From an uncultured Eubacteriales bacterium (GTDB lineage: Bacteria; Bacillota; Clostridia; Lachnospirales; Lachnospiraceae), in NCBI GenBank assembly GCA_949284175.1, contig CASDVE010000035.1, forward strand, positions 1 to 64,000: a stretch of DNA of 64,000 nt. Direction: 5' to 3'. This document shows positions 53,119 to 61,490 of the stretch, one piece after another (position 1 is the stretch's first letter; every line of letters begins with the position of its first letter). Position numbers and translations under genes: made by a program. The notes beneath the pieces are model-generated. The model was not told the origin of the DNA and did no database searches. It saw only the letters and a program-made list of their open reading frames with translations.

Positions 53119-54447
53119 ATGCAAAAGAGAATAGAAGAATTTTTAGAAGTACAAGAAAAAAAGATAAAAAAAGTGACAGAACCCCTCATTTATTTGAACG
53201 ATGTAACATCTTTTTCTGTAATTGGAGATCCAGGCTGTGAAGGATTAGGCACTTACAATATGAAAGTATATGCTGGAGCGTTAGAAAAAAGTGCCAAGTC
53301 CGATTTCACTCTAATTGTCGGTGATATGGTACCAGATGGAACAAAGAGATATTATGAGGAGATTGAAGAGATTACAGAATCCATTGCTCAAAATCCAATC
53401 TATGTTTTACGAGGAAACCACGATACAGGAGAATACGAACAGTACTTTGGACTGCATAATTATGCCATTATAACAAAAGACTTTGCAATTATTTCTATTG
53501 ATAATGCCATGCGTACCTTTGAAGAAGAAGGACTTATGCTGATCAAACAGGTGCTTGCTATGGAAGAGGTGAAAAATGTTATTATTGCCTTTCATATTCC
53601 AGTTCCAAATGCTTTTATTCAAAATTGTGTATCAGAAGAAGAATTTGAACGATTAAAAGAAGCCTATACGCCATGGAAAGATAAGGTAAAATATTTGCTT
53701 TGTGGACATGTGCATTCTTGTTTTGTGGATGAGGTGGATGAGATTCCTCTCGTTTGTACTGGTGGCGGTGGTGCTATGATCGAAGATGTATCAGAGGACA
53801 TTCGAGCTTGTGATGTGAACCATCATATCGTGGTCTTTTCGATGGAAGATGGAACACTTTCCTATCAGTTCCGAGATATTAAGGAAAATTGTTATGAAAG
53901 AGAGCAAGAAGATCCAATTCTAAGAGAAAAATTAGAAGAGGCAGTGAAAGGTGAGATGATGGCACACCTTCGCTATTTGACCTTTGCTGATAGAGCAAGA
54001 AAGAGGGGCATGGAAAAAATAGCGAATTTATTTGAAGCGTTAGCGGACTCAGAATACCGCCATGCAAGAAACTTTTATGCGGTTCTTGATCAACCACCAG
54101 CTTTTATGGAAGCGATGAAAGAGTTTGTTCCAGTGGAACAGTTTGAATATGAAAAATTATATCGTATGATGAAACAATATGCAAAAGAAAACAATGCACC
54201 ACTTGCAGAGCAAGCCTATGACTTGGCATCCTCAGCAGAAAAAGTACATGCGGAGTTATTAGAAGAGGCAATGCAGATGGATCAATTTGATTGCGATGCG
54301 GTCTATGTTTGTCCAGTATGCGGATTTATTATGACAGGAGATACGCCTCCAGAACGCTGTATTGTCTGTGGTGCACCAAGCAGACAGTTCCATACATATC
54401 AAGTGGAGAGCGAAAAAGAGAGCCAAGAGCAGCAAGAAAAATTGTAA
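53119..54447 (+). CDS. Metallophosphoesterase-rubrerythrin-rubredoxin fusion
   Basis: The 442-residue protein has three domains. First, a calcineurin-like phosphoesterase (about 30-255) with VGDMVPDG, LRGNHDTG, AFHIPV and CGHVHS; its first motif reads GDPG rather than DxH. Second, a rubrerythrin-type di-iron four-helix domain (about 270-390) with KGEMMAHLRY, DSEYRHARNF and EKVHAELLEEA. Third, a rubredoxin-like zinc ribbon (about 393-425), CPVCGF and CIVCGAP. Rubrerythrins reduce peroxide using electrons from a rubredoxin centre; why a phosphatase is attached is unclear. AAAGGA precedes the start. Confidence 0.85.
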   Translation: MQKRIEEFLEVQEKKIKKVTEPLIYLNDVTSFSVIGDPGCEGLGTYNMKVYAGALEKSAKSDFTLIVGDMVPDGTKRYYEEIEEITESIAQNPIYVLRGNHDTGEYEQYFGLHNYAIITKDFAIISIDNAMRTFEEEGLMLIKQVLAMEEVKNVIIAFHIPVPNAFIQNCVSEEEFERLKEAYTPWKDKVKYLLCGHVHSCFVDEVDEIPLVCTGGGGAMIEDVSEDIRACDVNHHIVVFSMEDGTLSYQFRDIKENCYEREQEDPILREKLEEAVKGEMMAHLRYLTFADRARKRGMEKIANLFEALADSEYRHARNFYAVLDQPPAFMEAMKEFVPVEQFEYEKLYRMMKQYAKENNAPLAEQAYDLASSAEKVHAELLEEAMQMDQFDCDAVYVCPVCGFIMTGDTPPERCIVCGAPSRQFHTYQVESEKESQEQQEKL

Positions 54448-54479
54448 GAAACGATGAGAGAGAAGAGGGGGAGGAATCA

Positions 54480-54746
54480 ATGAAAAAGCCTAAAATAAAA
54501 ATTACAATTGTGGATCGCATAGGAAAGATGGGATGCCATAGAGGGCATAAAATTGGTGATACGTTTGATTTTGATACTGAGCGTGGAAAATTATGTCCAA
54601 TGGCAATGCACGTAGCATTTCCTTATATTGATATTTTACGATATGGAGGTTCGATTCCGGGACAGCCAGAAGGGAAAGCCGTTTTTTGTTGTCCCGATGT
54701 AGATACGATCCTCGTTTTTCAGATCGAAGTTGTAAAAGAAGCATAG
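54480..54746 (+). CDS. TIGR04076-family small protein
   Basis: The 88-residue protein has the pattern of the TIGR04076 family: GCHRGHKIGDTFDF, then KLCPMAMHVAFPYIDILRYG, and a late CC. The conserved Cys suggest metal or redox function; the family has no known role. It follows the rubrerythrin fusion by 33 bases with GGGGAGG as its site, so it belongs to the same oxidative-stress operon. Confidence 0.75.
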   Translation: MKKPKIKITIVDRIGKMGCHRGHKIGDTFDFDTERGKLCPMAMHVAFPYIDILRYGGSIPGQPEGKAVFCCPDVDTILVFQIEVVKEA

Positions 54747-54776
54747 AAAAAGTTAACATATAGAAATGAATGCAAG

Positions 54777-54818
54777 AAAAAATATCCCTGTATCCAAAAG
54801 AATACAGGGATATTTTTT
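54777..54818. terminator. Bidirectional terminator
   Basis: AAAATATCCCTGTAT pairs with ATACAGGGATATTTT around ten bases, between convergent transcripts. Confidence 0.9.
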
Positions 54819-54852
54819 ATAATATATTAGGTAGTAAAGTTAATGGAAAGGA

Positions 54853-55314
54853 TTATCCTTCGATGGAAATATAATTTGGTTTTTCAACTGCTTTCACTTC
54901 TTTTTTTGGAATAGAAAGTCTTAAAATACCATCTTCATATTTTGCTTTCACATCGTTTTCTGTAATTCCTTCTCCGATAAAGAAACTTCTGCTCATGCTA
55001 CCAGCATAGCGTTCTCTACGGATATAATGTCCATCTTTATCTTTTTTATCTTTATCAAGACCTTTGCTTGCAGAGATTGTTAAATATCCATTATCAAGTT
55101 TTGCTGTAATTTCGTCTTTTTTAAATCCTGGTAAATCAATGTCCACTTCATATCCATTTTCTGTTTCACGAACATCGGTTTTCATCATGTTCTTTGCGTG
55201 TTTACCATATAGCGGATTTTTGTTACCAAAGAAGTTTTTCTCAAATTCTTTACTAAATGGGAAGTCCATAAAATCATCAAATAAATTTTCTCCAAAAATA
55301 CTAGGCATCATCAT
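54853..55314 (-). CDS. Hsp20/alpha-crystallin small heat-shock protein
   Basis: The 153-residue protein is a small heat-shock protein: an N-terminal Phe-rich arm, an alpha-crystallin domain (VDIDLPGFKKDEITAKLDNG) and a late GILRLSIPKKE. It holds unfolding proteins in oligomers. The ATG is doubled, GGAG upstream. A CIRCE operator overlaps its promoter, so HrcA control is expected. Confidence 0.92.
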   Translation of the reverse strand: MMMPSIFGENLFDDFMDFPFSKEFEKNFFGNKNPLYGKHAKNMMKTDVRETENGYEVDIDLPGFKKDEITAKLDNGYLTISASKGLDKDKKDKDGHYIRRERYAGSMSRSFFIGEGITENDVKAKYEDGILRLSIPKKEVKAVEKPNYISIEG

Positions 55315-55454
55315 AAGTCATTGCTCCTTTCAAATATAAAACATTTCATTGATAAGCACAATCGGAGAAGTATTGATCCGAGGTGTTGTTCTTTGTTTGA
55401 ACTTAGGGATTTGGAATGATTGCTTTCTCAATTCCTTTCCTTTGTTCTATATGT

Positions 55455-55497
55455 ACTATAACACTTGTTATTAGCACTGTCAATAGATGAGTGCTAA
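55455..55497 (-). promoter_or_regulatory. CIRCE operator overlapping hsp20 promoter
   Basis: TTAGCACTG-N9-GAGTGCTAA at 55471-55497 matches the CIRCE consensus (TTAGCACTC-N9-GAGTGCTAA) with one mismatch. On the minus strand TTGACA (55478-55483, inside the CIRCE) and TATAGT (55455-55460) have a 17-base spacer. HrcA binding would block the promoter. Confidence 0.9.
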
Positions 55498-55954
55498 TTT
55501 CACAGAAAATTCACAAATTGAAAAAATATTTATTAAATATTATAAAATTATATGGTGTATTATCTTGAATGTATATTATTGCTCAAAGATAAATTGATTT
55601 GACCTTGTTCATGGTCATTTCATTTATTTATCTATTTGATATTAAATGTAAATCGTAGCATTTTAAAGTAGTAATCATTTAAGAATTATTAAATGAGGTA
55701 TAAATTTATTATTATGCGATATTAGAATTGACATGAATATTTGCGTATAATATTTTATCAATTAGTTAGTTGAAACCAACTTTTGCGAATAAATAAATGA
55801 TGAACTTCCAAGTAAATATACGATGAGAGTGAAAAATTGTTTTCAATAAAGATTGTACTTTTATAAAAGATAATAGTAATTATTTTTAATAAACTGTCGA
55901 TAAATTAAATATAATAGCATTTATTAGAAAATAATATTCAGAGGAGGATATGAG
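55498..55954. other. AT-rich region before the rubredoxin-glutamate synthase gene
   Basis: No gene is visible in these 457 bases. TTGACA near 55728 with TATTTT 17 bases on could be a promoter. A weak palindrome TGACC-N8-GGTCA lies near 55600. Nothing else can be supported. Confidence 0.35.
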
Positions 55955-57346
55955 ATGGCAAAATTTCGATGCAATATATGTGGATTTATCTATGATGAGG
56001 AAAAAGAAGGCATACCATTTGATAAAATAACAGAATGCCCAGTTTGTCATCAAAAAACAACAGAGTTTTCTCTTTATGAGGAAGTAAAAGAAGAAACAAA
56101 TATAGTGAAACAAAAACCTCAAACATTGGATTATCAAAAAGAATATGTTCGACATGATGAAACAAGTCGTTATATGGAAGAGATTCATCAGATGGCAGTA
56201 TCAGGAAAGAGTATTCATGCAGCCATGGGAACAAAACTTCCGATGCCAAACTGGGATGATATTTTGATCTTGGGGGCACAGCTTGATCCGATGCCACTGG
56301 ATGAGCATGCTAATGTGAATACCACAACAATAATCGGAAAAAATGCGAAAAAACCAATGGTTTTAGAAAATCCAGTTTATGTATCCCATATGTCATTTGG
56401 AGCATTGTCAAAAGAAGCAAAAGTTTCTTTGGCAAGAGGAACAGCACTGGCTCATAGTGCTATGTGTTCTGGAGAGGGTGGTATTCTTCCAGAAGAGATG
56501 GAAAGTGCAGATAAATATATTTTTGAATATGTAGGAAACCTTTACAGTGTAACTCCAGAGAATTTAAGAAATGCGGATGCCATTGAAATTAAAATCGGTC
56601 AAGGAACAAAACCAGGGATGGGAGGACATTTGCCAGCAGAAAAGGTGACAAGCGAGATTAGTAAAATTCGAAATAAGCCAATGGGACAGGATGTGGTTGC
56701 ACCATCCAGATTTCCAGGCATTGAAACAAAGGAAGATTTGAAAGAGTTAATTAGTCAGCTTAGAATTGCTTCTGATGGGCGACCAGTTGGTGTGAAGATT
56801 GCGGCTGGAAGAATTGAAAAAGATCTCGCTTTTTGTGTCTATGGAGAACCGGATTTTATCACCATTGATGGAAGGGGTGGAGCAACCGGCTCTTCACCAC
56901 TCTTTGTAAGAGATTCTACAAGTGTTCCAACGATTTATGCTCTTCATCGTGCAAGAAAATATTTGGATAGCACTGGTTCTGATATTAGCTTGATTATTAC
57001 AGGAGGACTGCGTGTTTCTTCAGACTTTGCAAAAGCGATTGCCATGGGAGCGGATGCTGTTGCTGTTGCTTCGGCTGCGTTAATGGCACTTGCTTGTCAA
57101 CAATATCGTATTTGTGGAACGGGAATGTGCCCTGTTGGAGTAGCTACACAAGATGAGGAGCTTAGAAAACGATTAAATGGAGATGTAGCAGCACTACGTG
57201 TTGCCAATTTCTTAAATGTTACATTAGAGGAATTAAAAACATTTGCAAGAATTACAGGGCATGAAAATCTGCATGATTTATCCGTTGATGATTTATGTAC
57301 CATTAATCGTGAGATCAGCGAATTTACGAATATTCCTCATGCTTAG
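55955..57346 (+). CDS. Rubredoxin-fused glutamate synthase FMN domain protein
   Basis: The 463-residue protein has an N-terminal rubredoxin-like domain (FRCNICGFIYDEE, ECPVCHQ; residues 1-45) and then the FMN/3Fe-4S domain of glutamate synthase (about 80-460): YVSHMSFGALSKEAKVSLAR, GQGTKPGMGGHLPAEKV, TIDGRGGATGSSP and the cluster ligands in CQQYRICGTGMCPVGVATQD. The amidotransferase domain of full GltB is absent. Such short GltB-like proteins occur in clostridia and archaea. The reaction is unproven; electron entry through the rubredoxin part is likely. GAGGAGG precedes the start. Confidence 0.85.
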   Translation: MAKFRCNICGFIYDEEKEGIPFDKITECPVCHQKTTEFSLYEEVKEETNIVKQKPQTLDYQKEYVRHDETSRYMEEIHQMAVSGKSIHAAMGTKLPMPNWDDILILGAQLDPMPLDEHANVNTTTIIGKNAKKPMVLENPVYVSHMSFGALSKEAKVSLARGTALAHSAMCSGEGGILPEEMESADKYIFEYVGNLYSVTPENLRNADAIEIKIGQGTKPGMGGHLPAEKVTSEISKIRNKPMGQDVVAPSRFPGIETKEDLKELISQLRIASDGRPVGVKIAAGRIEKDLAFCVYGEPDFITIDGRGGATGSSPLFVRDSTSVPTIYALHRARKYLDSTGSDISLIITGGLRVSSDFAKAIAMGADAVAVASAALMALACQQYRICGTGMCPVGVATQDEELRKRLNGDVAALRVANFLNVTLEELKTFARITGHENLHDLSVDDLCTINREISEFTNIPHA

Positions 57347-57377
57347 AAGAAGAGATAAGAAAATGATAAGATAGAAG

Positions 57378-57429
57378 AAAAGAGCAGAAGATCATGGACA
57401 AAGAAAAACTATGAATTTCTGCTCTTTTT
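57378..57429 (+). terminator. Terminator of the glutamate synthase-like gene
   Basis: AAAAGAGCAGAA pairs with TTCTGCTCTTTT, ending in T. A weak GAGAA/TTCTC hairpin with GTTTCTCATGG follows at 57432-57464, perhaps a decayed copy of the two-hairpin element. Confidence 0.85.
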
Positions 57430-57547
57430 ATGAGAATGTGGAAGAATTTTAAAATGTGTTTCTCATGGTTGATTTGAAATATAAGATTTCGGAGAATGGC
57501 TATTTTTCAATAAATTTATAGATGATAATACAATATACGTAAGCTAT

Positions 57548-58204
57548 TTAGATGAGAGAGATGATAATTTGAGCCAATAAATTATTTAAAATATGAATGA
57601 TAAGTGGATACCAAATGTTATAATCTTTCTTAAAAAAATAAAACGTAGTTACAAAACTGATAGCGAAGTATGGAATGATCGCTTTTAGCTCTGTTATACT
57701 ATGCAAATGCATAGCAGAGAATAACAGAATGGATAGGATAGCCAATAGATAGATATTTAATTTAGCACTTAAGGTTTTGATCAAATAACCTTTGAATAAG
57801 ATCTCTTCTAAGATAGGAGCAAATAAAACAATTACAATTGGCAAAATATTTCTAACAATTGGTGTTGCTATACTTTCTATATATTGTTGGTTAGAACTTT
57901 GTTCAGGATTTCCTTTAAGAACAAGTAAAGATAAGGAAGTTCCTATGAAAAGGATTAAGAACAATCCTGTAAATCCGCAAATAATCCAGTTTCCTTTTTT
58001 TAATCTGAGCCAATCGAGATTTAACTCATCTTTATAAAGGTACATAGCAACGAAAGACAAAATAATAGTGGTAAGTATATTATAGGTATCATTTAGATAG
58101 TCATAATTCATATTGAGTAAGTCAGCAATTGGTTCAATGGCTATGCGTGGTATTATCATAACAAATAGTATGTAAGAGATGCATAAATTGGATAATCTTT
58201 TCAT
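57548..58204 (-). CDS. CPBP-family intramembrane metalloprotease
   Basis: The 218-residue protein has about seven hydrophobic segments and the CPBP (CAAX-like) motifs: EEILFKGYLIK, FSAMHLHSITELK and HILNNLLAQ. Members cleave peptides in the membrane, often linked to bacteriocin immunity or signalling. It stands alone on the minus strand; no bacteriocin gene was seen next to it. GGAGG precedes the start. Confidence 0.82.
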   Translation of the reverse strand: MKRLSNLCISYILFVMIIPRIAIEPIADLLNMNYDYLNDTYNILTTIILSFVAMYLYKDELNLDWLRLKKGNWIICGFTGLFLILFIGTSLSLLVLKGNPEQSSNQQYIESIATPIVRNILPIVIVLFAPILEEILFKGYLIKTLSAKLNIYLLAILSILLFSAMHLHSITELKAIIPYFAISFVTTFYFFKKDYNIWYPLIIHILNNLLAQIIISLI

Positions 58205-58547
58205 TTCTATTTTCCTCCATATAATAAATAAATTTATTAATAAAAAATATACAAGTATGATTATACTATCATATTTTATTTCAGTTTCAAGATAGGGAAA
58301 AATATTTTAAGGATTTCTTTTAAATATTTAAGAAATAACTAATGCTTTTGTTAAAAAATAATATTTTTTATAAGTTAGATGGAGATTGACTGACGTGATT
58401 GTTATGAGAATAGATTCATGTAAAAAGAAAACAACAACATTAAAGTGTGACAAAAGGTAAAATATATGATTATTGACAAAATATTAATAAAAGATATATA
58501 ATTAATTATATTATTAATGATAAAATATATAATAAGTCAAAAAATAA

Positions 58548-58655
58548 ATGGGCGTAGGTTTTAGCAATCTGCGACACGAATTTTACTTTTCGTATGGTAT
58601 TGGTAAAAAGATCATGAGTGGGTATGTAGGATCTTTTACCTTTGTATCATAAAAT
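58548..58655 (+). other. Possible structured leader before LRR protein
   Basis: The 543 bases upstream of the LRR gene hold no ORF. Within them GGTAAAAAGATC (58602-58613) pairs with GATCTTTTACC (58630-58640) around a 16-base G-rich loop, with a smaller ACGAA/TTCGT hairpin at 58576-58593 before it. No known riboswitch class was recognised. Could be a transcript leader or an old repeat. Confidence 0.35.
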
Positions 58656-58747
58656 AACATTCACACAAAGCAGTCCATTAGAAGGATTCGAAAGGAACGG
58701 GATTATAGTAATGTGTGAAAGAATAGGAAAGAAAGGGTGTTGAATGT

Positions 58748-60016
58748 ATGAAAAATTGGAACAAACCACGCAACTTAATTTGGCTAACACTTCTCAGTTT
58801 CTTGATTGTGATAGCGAAACCAAATGTTGCCTATGCAGCAGAACAAATTGACAGCAAGGATGGGCAGTGGGAGATTATAGCAGACTATAATAAAAATACT
58901 TGTACAGTAATTGCTTGGAAGGGGACATCTTCTACTCTAGCAATTCCTTCTAAGATCGACGGATTGAAAGTAACGAGTATAGATTTAGCACATTGGAGTG
59001 GGAGGTATGATTGGAATAATATCAATGAAAGAGAGATGATTACGGCAATCTCTATTCCATCTACCGTAACATCAATTGAAGGTGGAAGTTTTTATAATCT
59101 GCCTAATTTGAAGAAAGCAGTCGTTCCTAATACCGTAAAGGAAATTGGTGATAGTCTGTTTGGTGGTTGCACGAGTTTAACAGAAGTAACGTTACCAGAA
59201 TCCATTACAGAAATTCCAAACTCTACATTTTCCAATTGTAGTTCACTTACAAAAGTTAAGTTATCTTCTAAGGTAAAAAGTTTTGGACATTCCGCATTTT
59301 ATGGTTGCAAAGCGTTGAAAACCTATCAGATCCCTTCTACTGTCACAAAAATAGATTTTAATTGTTTTGCGGAATCTGGATTGAAAAAGATTACCATTCC
59401 AAAGACAGTAAAAGAGATAGATTCTAAATTATTTCGCGGATGTGAGTCTTTAACAGATGTAAAATTACCATCGAATTTAACAGGAATTACATCTTCTATG
59501 TTTGCAGATTGTAAGGCTTTAAAATCTATTACAATACCAGCAAGTTGTAAAGATGTTTCTTATGATGCTTTTTCTGGCTGTGAGGCACTGACAACGGTTT
59601 TATTTAGGGGAAATCCAACGATTAGTTCTTATTATACAGCAATTAGTCCAACGGCCAAATTGACGATTTATGCACCATCTTCTTCTAGCAATGTAAAGAA
59701 GTATTGTAGCGACAAAGGAATTCGTTTTAAACCTCTAGATCCTCCGAAGATCACTTCTAAAAAGAGAACAGCTTCAACATATACATTGAAATGGAAAGCT
59801 GTTAGCGGTGCGTCAGGTTATAATATTTATAAAAAAACAGGAACAGGTGCTTATAAATTAGTAAAAACAACAAAGACATTGTCATTTACTGACAAGAATT
59901 TAAAAAAGGGTACAACCTATTGCTATTATATAAAAACCTTAAAAAAGGACGCATTAGGTAAAAATCTCGAAAGTAAGGCTTCTGCCACTTATAAAACCTA
60001 TTTGAAAAAAAATTAA
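58748..60016 (+). CDS. Secreted leucine-rich repeat (BspA-type) protein
   Basis: The 422-residue protein has a signal peptide (about 1-30, ending VAYA), seven or so BspA-type LRR_5 repeats (FYNLPNLKKAVVPNTVKEIG pattern, about residues 65-305), and a C-terminal fibronectin type III-like domain (about 330-415, KITSKKRTASTYTLKWKAV). Such proteins are secreted or surface-bound and mediate contact with host or fibre. No cell-wall sorting signal is seen. GAAAGGG precedes the start. Confidence 0.85.
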   Translation: MKNWNKPRNLIWLTLLSFLIVIAKPNVAYAAEQIDSKDGQWEIIADYNKNTCTVIAWKGTSSTLAIPSKIDGLKVTSIDLAHWSGRYDWNNINEREMITAISIPSTVTSIEGGSFYNLPNLKKAVVPNTVKEIGDSLFGGCTSLTEVTLPESITEIPNSTFSNCSSLTKVKLSSKVKSFGHSAFYGCKALKTYQIPSTVTKIDFNCFAESGLKKITIPKTVKEIDSKLFRGCESLTDVKLPSNLTGITSSMFADCKALKSITIPASCKDVSYDAFSGCEALTTVLFRGNPTISSYYTAISPTAKLTIYAPSSSSNVKKYCSDKGIRFKPLDPPKITSKKRTASTYTLKWKAVSGASGYNIYKKTGTGAYKLVKTTKTLSFTDKNLKKGTTYCYYIKTLKKDALGKNLESKASATYKTYLKKN

Positions 60017-60082
60017 CATCAAAATAGAAAAATTTGTAGTTGATTCGATAGGAAAGAATCATAACATATTCATATGAAAATT

Positions 60083-60134
60083 AAAAATCCACAGATTTTA
60101 TAAGAAACCATTTCTTTTTGATCTGTGGATTTTT
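60083..60134. terminator. Terminator of the LRR gene
   Basis: AAAAATCCACAGAT pairs with ATCTGTGGATTTTT around a 24-base loop. Confidence 0.85.
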
Positions 60135-60238
60135 CTGCGTATCCATTGTTGTTTTATTCCGTAGCACCGATGGCATTTCCTGTATAAAGTTGATAATATC
60201 GCCCTTTTTCTTCTGGCAATTGTTTTTTGTCAATAATA

Positions 60239-60285
60239 TTGACAAGTAAACTTGGTATAGTATAATGAAATTACAAGTAAACTTG
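60239..60285 (+). promoter_or_regulatory. Promoter flanked by two identical palindromes
   Basis: TTGACA (60239-60244) and TATAAT (60261-60266), spacer 16. The 12-base palindrome CAAGTAAACTTG occurs twice, at 60243-60254 over the -35 and at 60274-60285 just after the start. This is a classic repressor arrangement; the XRE protein encoded two genes on is the obvious candidate. Confidence 0.8.
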
Positions 60286-60300
60286 GCAGGAGGTGTCGTT

Positions 60301-60618
60301 ATGACAAAGGAAGAGATACTAAAGAAGAGCAGAGAAGAACATTTTGACGAGGGGACAGAATACATTCAAAATAAGGGAATAAAAATTGGATATATAATTT
60401 TTACAATGGTATTTTCGTTCCTTGTTATTTTTAATATGTTTTTTGGAGAATCAGAAACATTTTATGCCTTATCAGCTTGTTTTTGGATTTTTGTATCCAG
60501 TCAAGCCTATATAAAATATCGATATTTAAAGAATAAAGCGTATTTGATTACAGTTATTGCTGGGGGATTAGCTTCTATACTTAGTATCATCACTTATATT
60601 ATGGATGTTTTGAGGTAG
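60301..60618 (+). CDS. Small membrane protein of XRE module
   Basis: The 105-residue protein has a charged N-terminus (EEILKKSREEHFDEG) and three hydrophobic segments (about residues 29-48, 53-69, 81-100). Together with the XRE gene that follows it forms a common two-gene clostridial unit, but its role is unknown. A strong AGGAGG precedes the ATG. Confidence 0.75.
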   Translation: MTKEEILKKSREEHFDEGTEYIQNKGIKIGYIIFTMVFSFLVIFNMFFGESETFYALSACFWIFVSSQAYIKYRYLKNKAYLITVIAGGLASILSIITYIMDVLR

Positions 60619-60623
60619 TCACC

Positions 60624-60833
60624 ATGAATAGTGAATTAATTCTAAAAAATAATTTAAAAACAATAAGAGTAGAAAAGAAACTTTCACAAGCCCAGTTAGC
60701 AGAGATGGTAGGGGTATCACGAAATACAATCAGTTCCATTGAAACAGGACAATTCAATCCTACTGCAAAATTAGCGTTGATATTGTGTATTGCACTGGAT
60801 AAAAAATTTGAAGATCTGTTTTATTTTGAATGA
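60624..60833 (+). CDS. XRE-family small regulator
   Basis: The 69-residue protein is a single Cro/CI-type helix-turn-helix (KTIRVEKKLSQAQLAEMVGV, SRNTISSIETGQFNPTAKLA). It starts six bases after the membrane protein gene, with GAGG as its site, and probably represses the shared promoter through the two palindromes. Confidence 0.9.
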   Translation: MNSELILKNNLKTIRVEKKLSQAQLAEMVGVSRNTISSIETGQFNPTAKLALILCIALDKKFEDLFYFE

Positions 60834-60882
60834 TACAATTGATAGTAGTATTCTAGTGTAGAAAAGAATGGAGGAGAGGAAC

Positions 60883-61326
60883 ATGACAGAAAAAGAATTA
60901 TGGAAACAATTTATAGAAGAATATCAAATAGAGGACTGTGGACATGAGGCATGGGCGTTTGGTGGAGATCCAGATTTGCTTGCAGAATTGGTGATAAAAA
61001 AGGAAAAGACGGGGACAGCTTCTGCCTATCCTCTATATGAACTTGAGAATGAACCGTTGCCAAAGGTAGGGGCATACAGTGTCATTTTAAATTCTAAAGA
61101 GGAGGCTGTCTGCATTATACAGACAACAAAGGTGTATGTGGTTCCATTTTGTGAGGTGAGTGCAGAGCATGCTTTTAAGGAAGGGGAGGGAGATAAGTCT
61201 TTATCCTATTGGAGAAAGGTGCATGAAGAGTTCTTTACACATTGTATGAAAGAAGTGGGAATGACATTCGATGAACAGATGAAGGTTGTCTGTGAGGAGT
61301 TCAAATTGGTTTATAAAAAAAGTTGA
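60883..61326 (+). CDS. ASCH-domain protein
   Basis: The 147-residue protein fits the ASCH family (PUA-like RNA-binding fold): AWAFGGDPDLLAELVIKKEK, TASAYPLYE, GAYSVILNSKEEAVCIIQTT and SYWRKVHEEFF. Some members bind RNA or hydrolyse modified nucleosides. ATG 60883 follows GAGGAGAGG. It comes shortly after the XRE gene and may share its transcript. Confidence 0.85.
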   Translation: MTEKELWKQFIEEYQIEDCGHEAWAFGGDPDLLAELVIKKEKTGTASAYPLYELENEPLPKVGAYSVILNSKEEAVCIIQTTKVYVVPFCEVSAEHAFKEGEGDKSLSYWRKVHEEFFTHCMKEVGMTFDEQMKVVCEEFKLVYKKS

Positions 61327-61490
61327 AAAAATTTCAAAAATGTTGTAAATAAAACGTAAATGATGATAAAACTATGTTATACTATGGAACGTAACGGGGA
61401 CAAAGGAATAAAAAATAAGTCCTTATGCTATGAGAAAGCGTAAATAAAATGATATAAATGATAATAGGAAATATAAAAGGAGACAGTATC

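Noticed and set aside
55595-55620. TGACC-N8-GGTCA palindrome as operator
   Set aside because: Five-base arms in AT-rich DNA are expected by chance and no regulator gene is adjacent.
57548-58204. Bacteriocin immunity locus around the CPBP protease
   Set aside because: No small leader-peptide gene, peptidase-ABC transporter or other bacteriocin gene was seen on either side.
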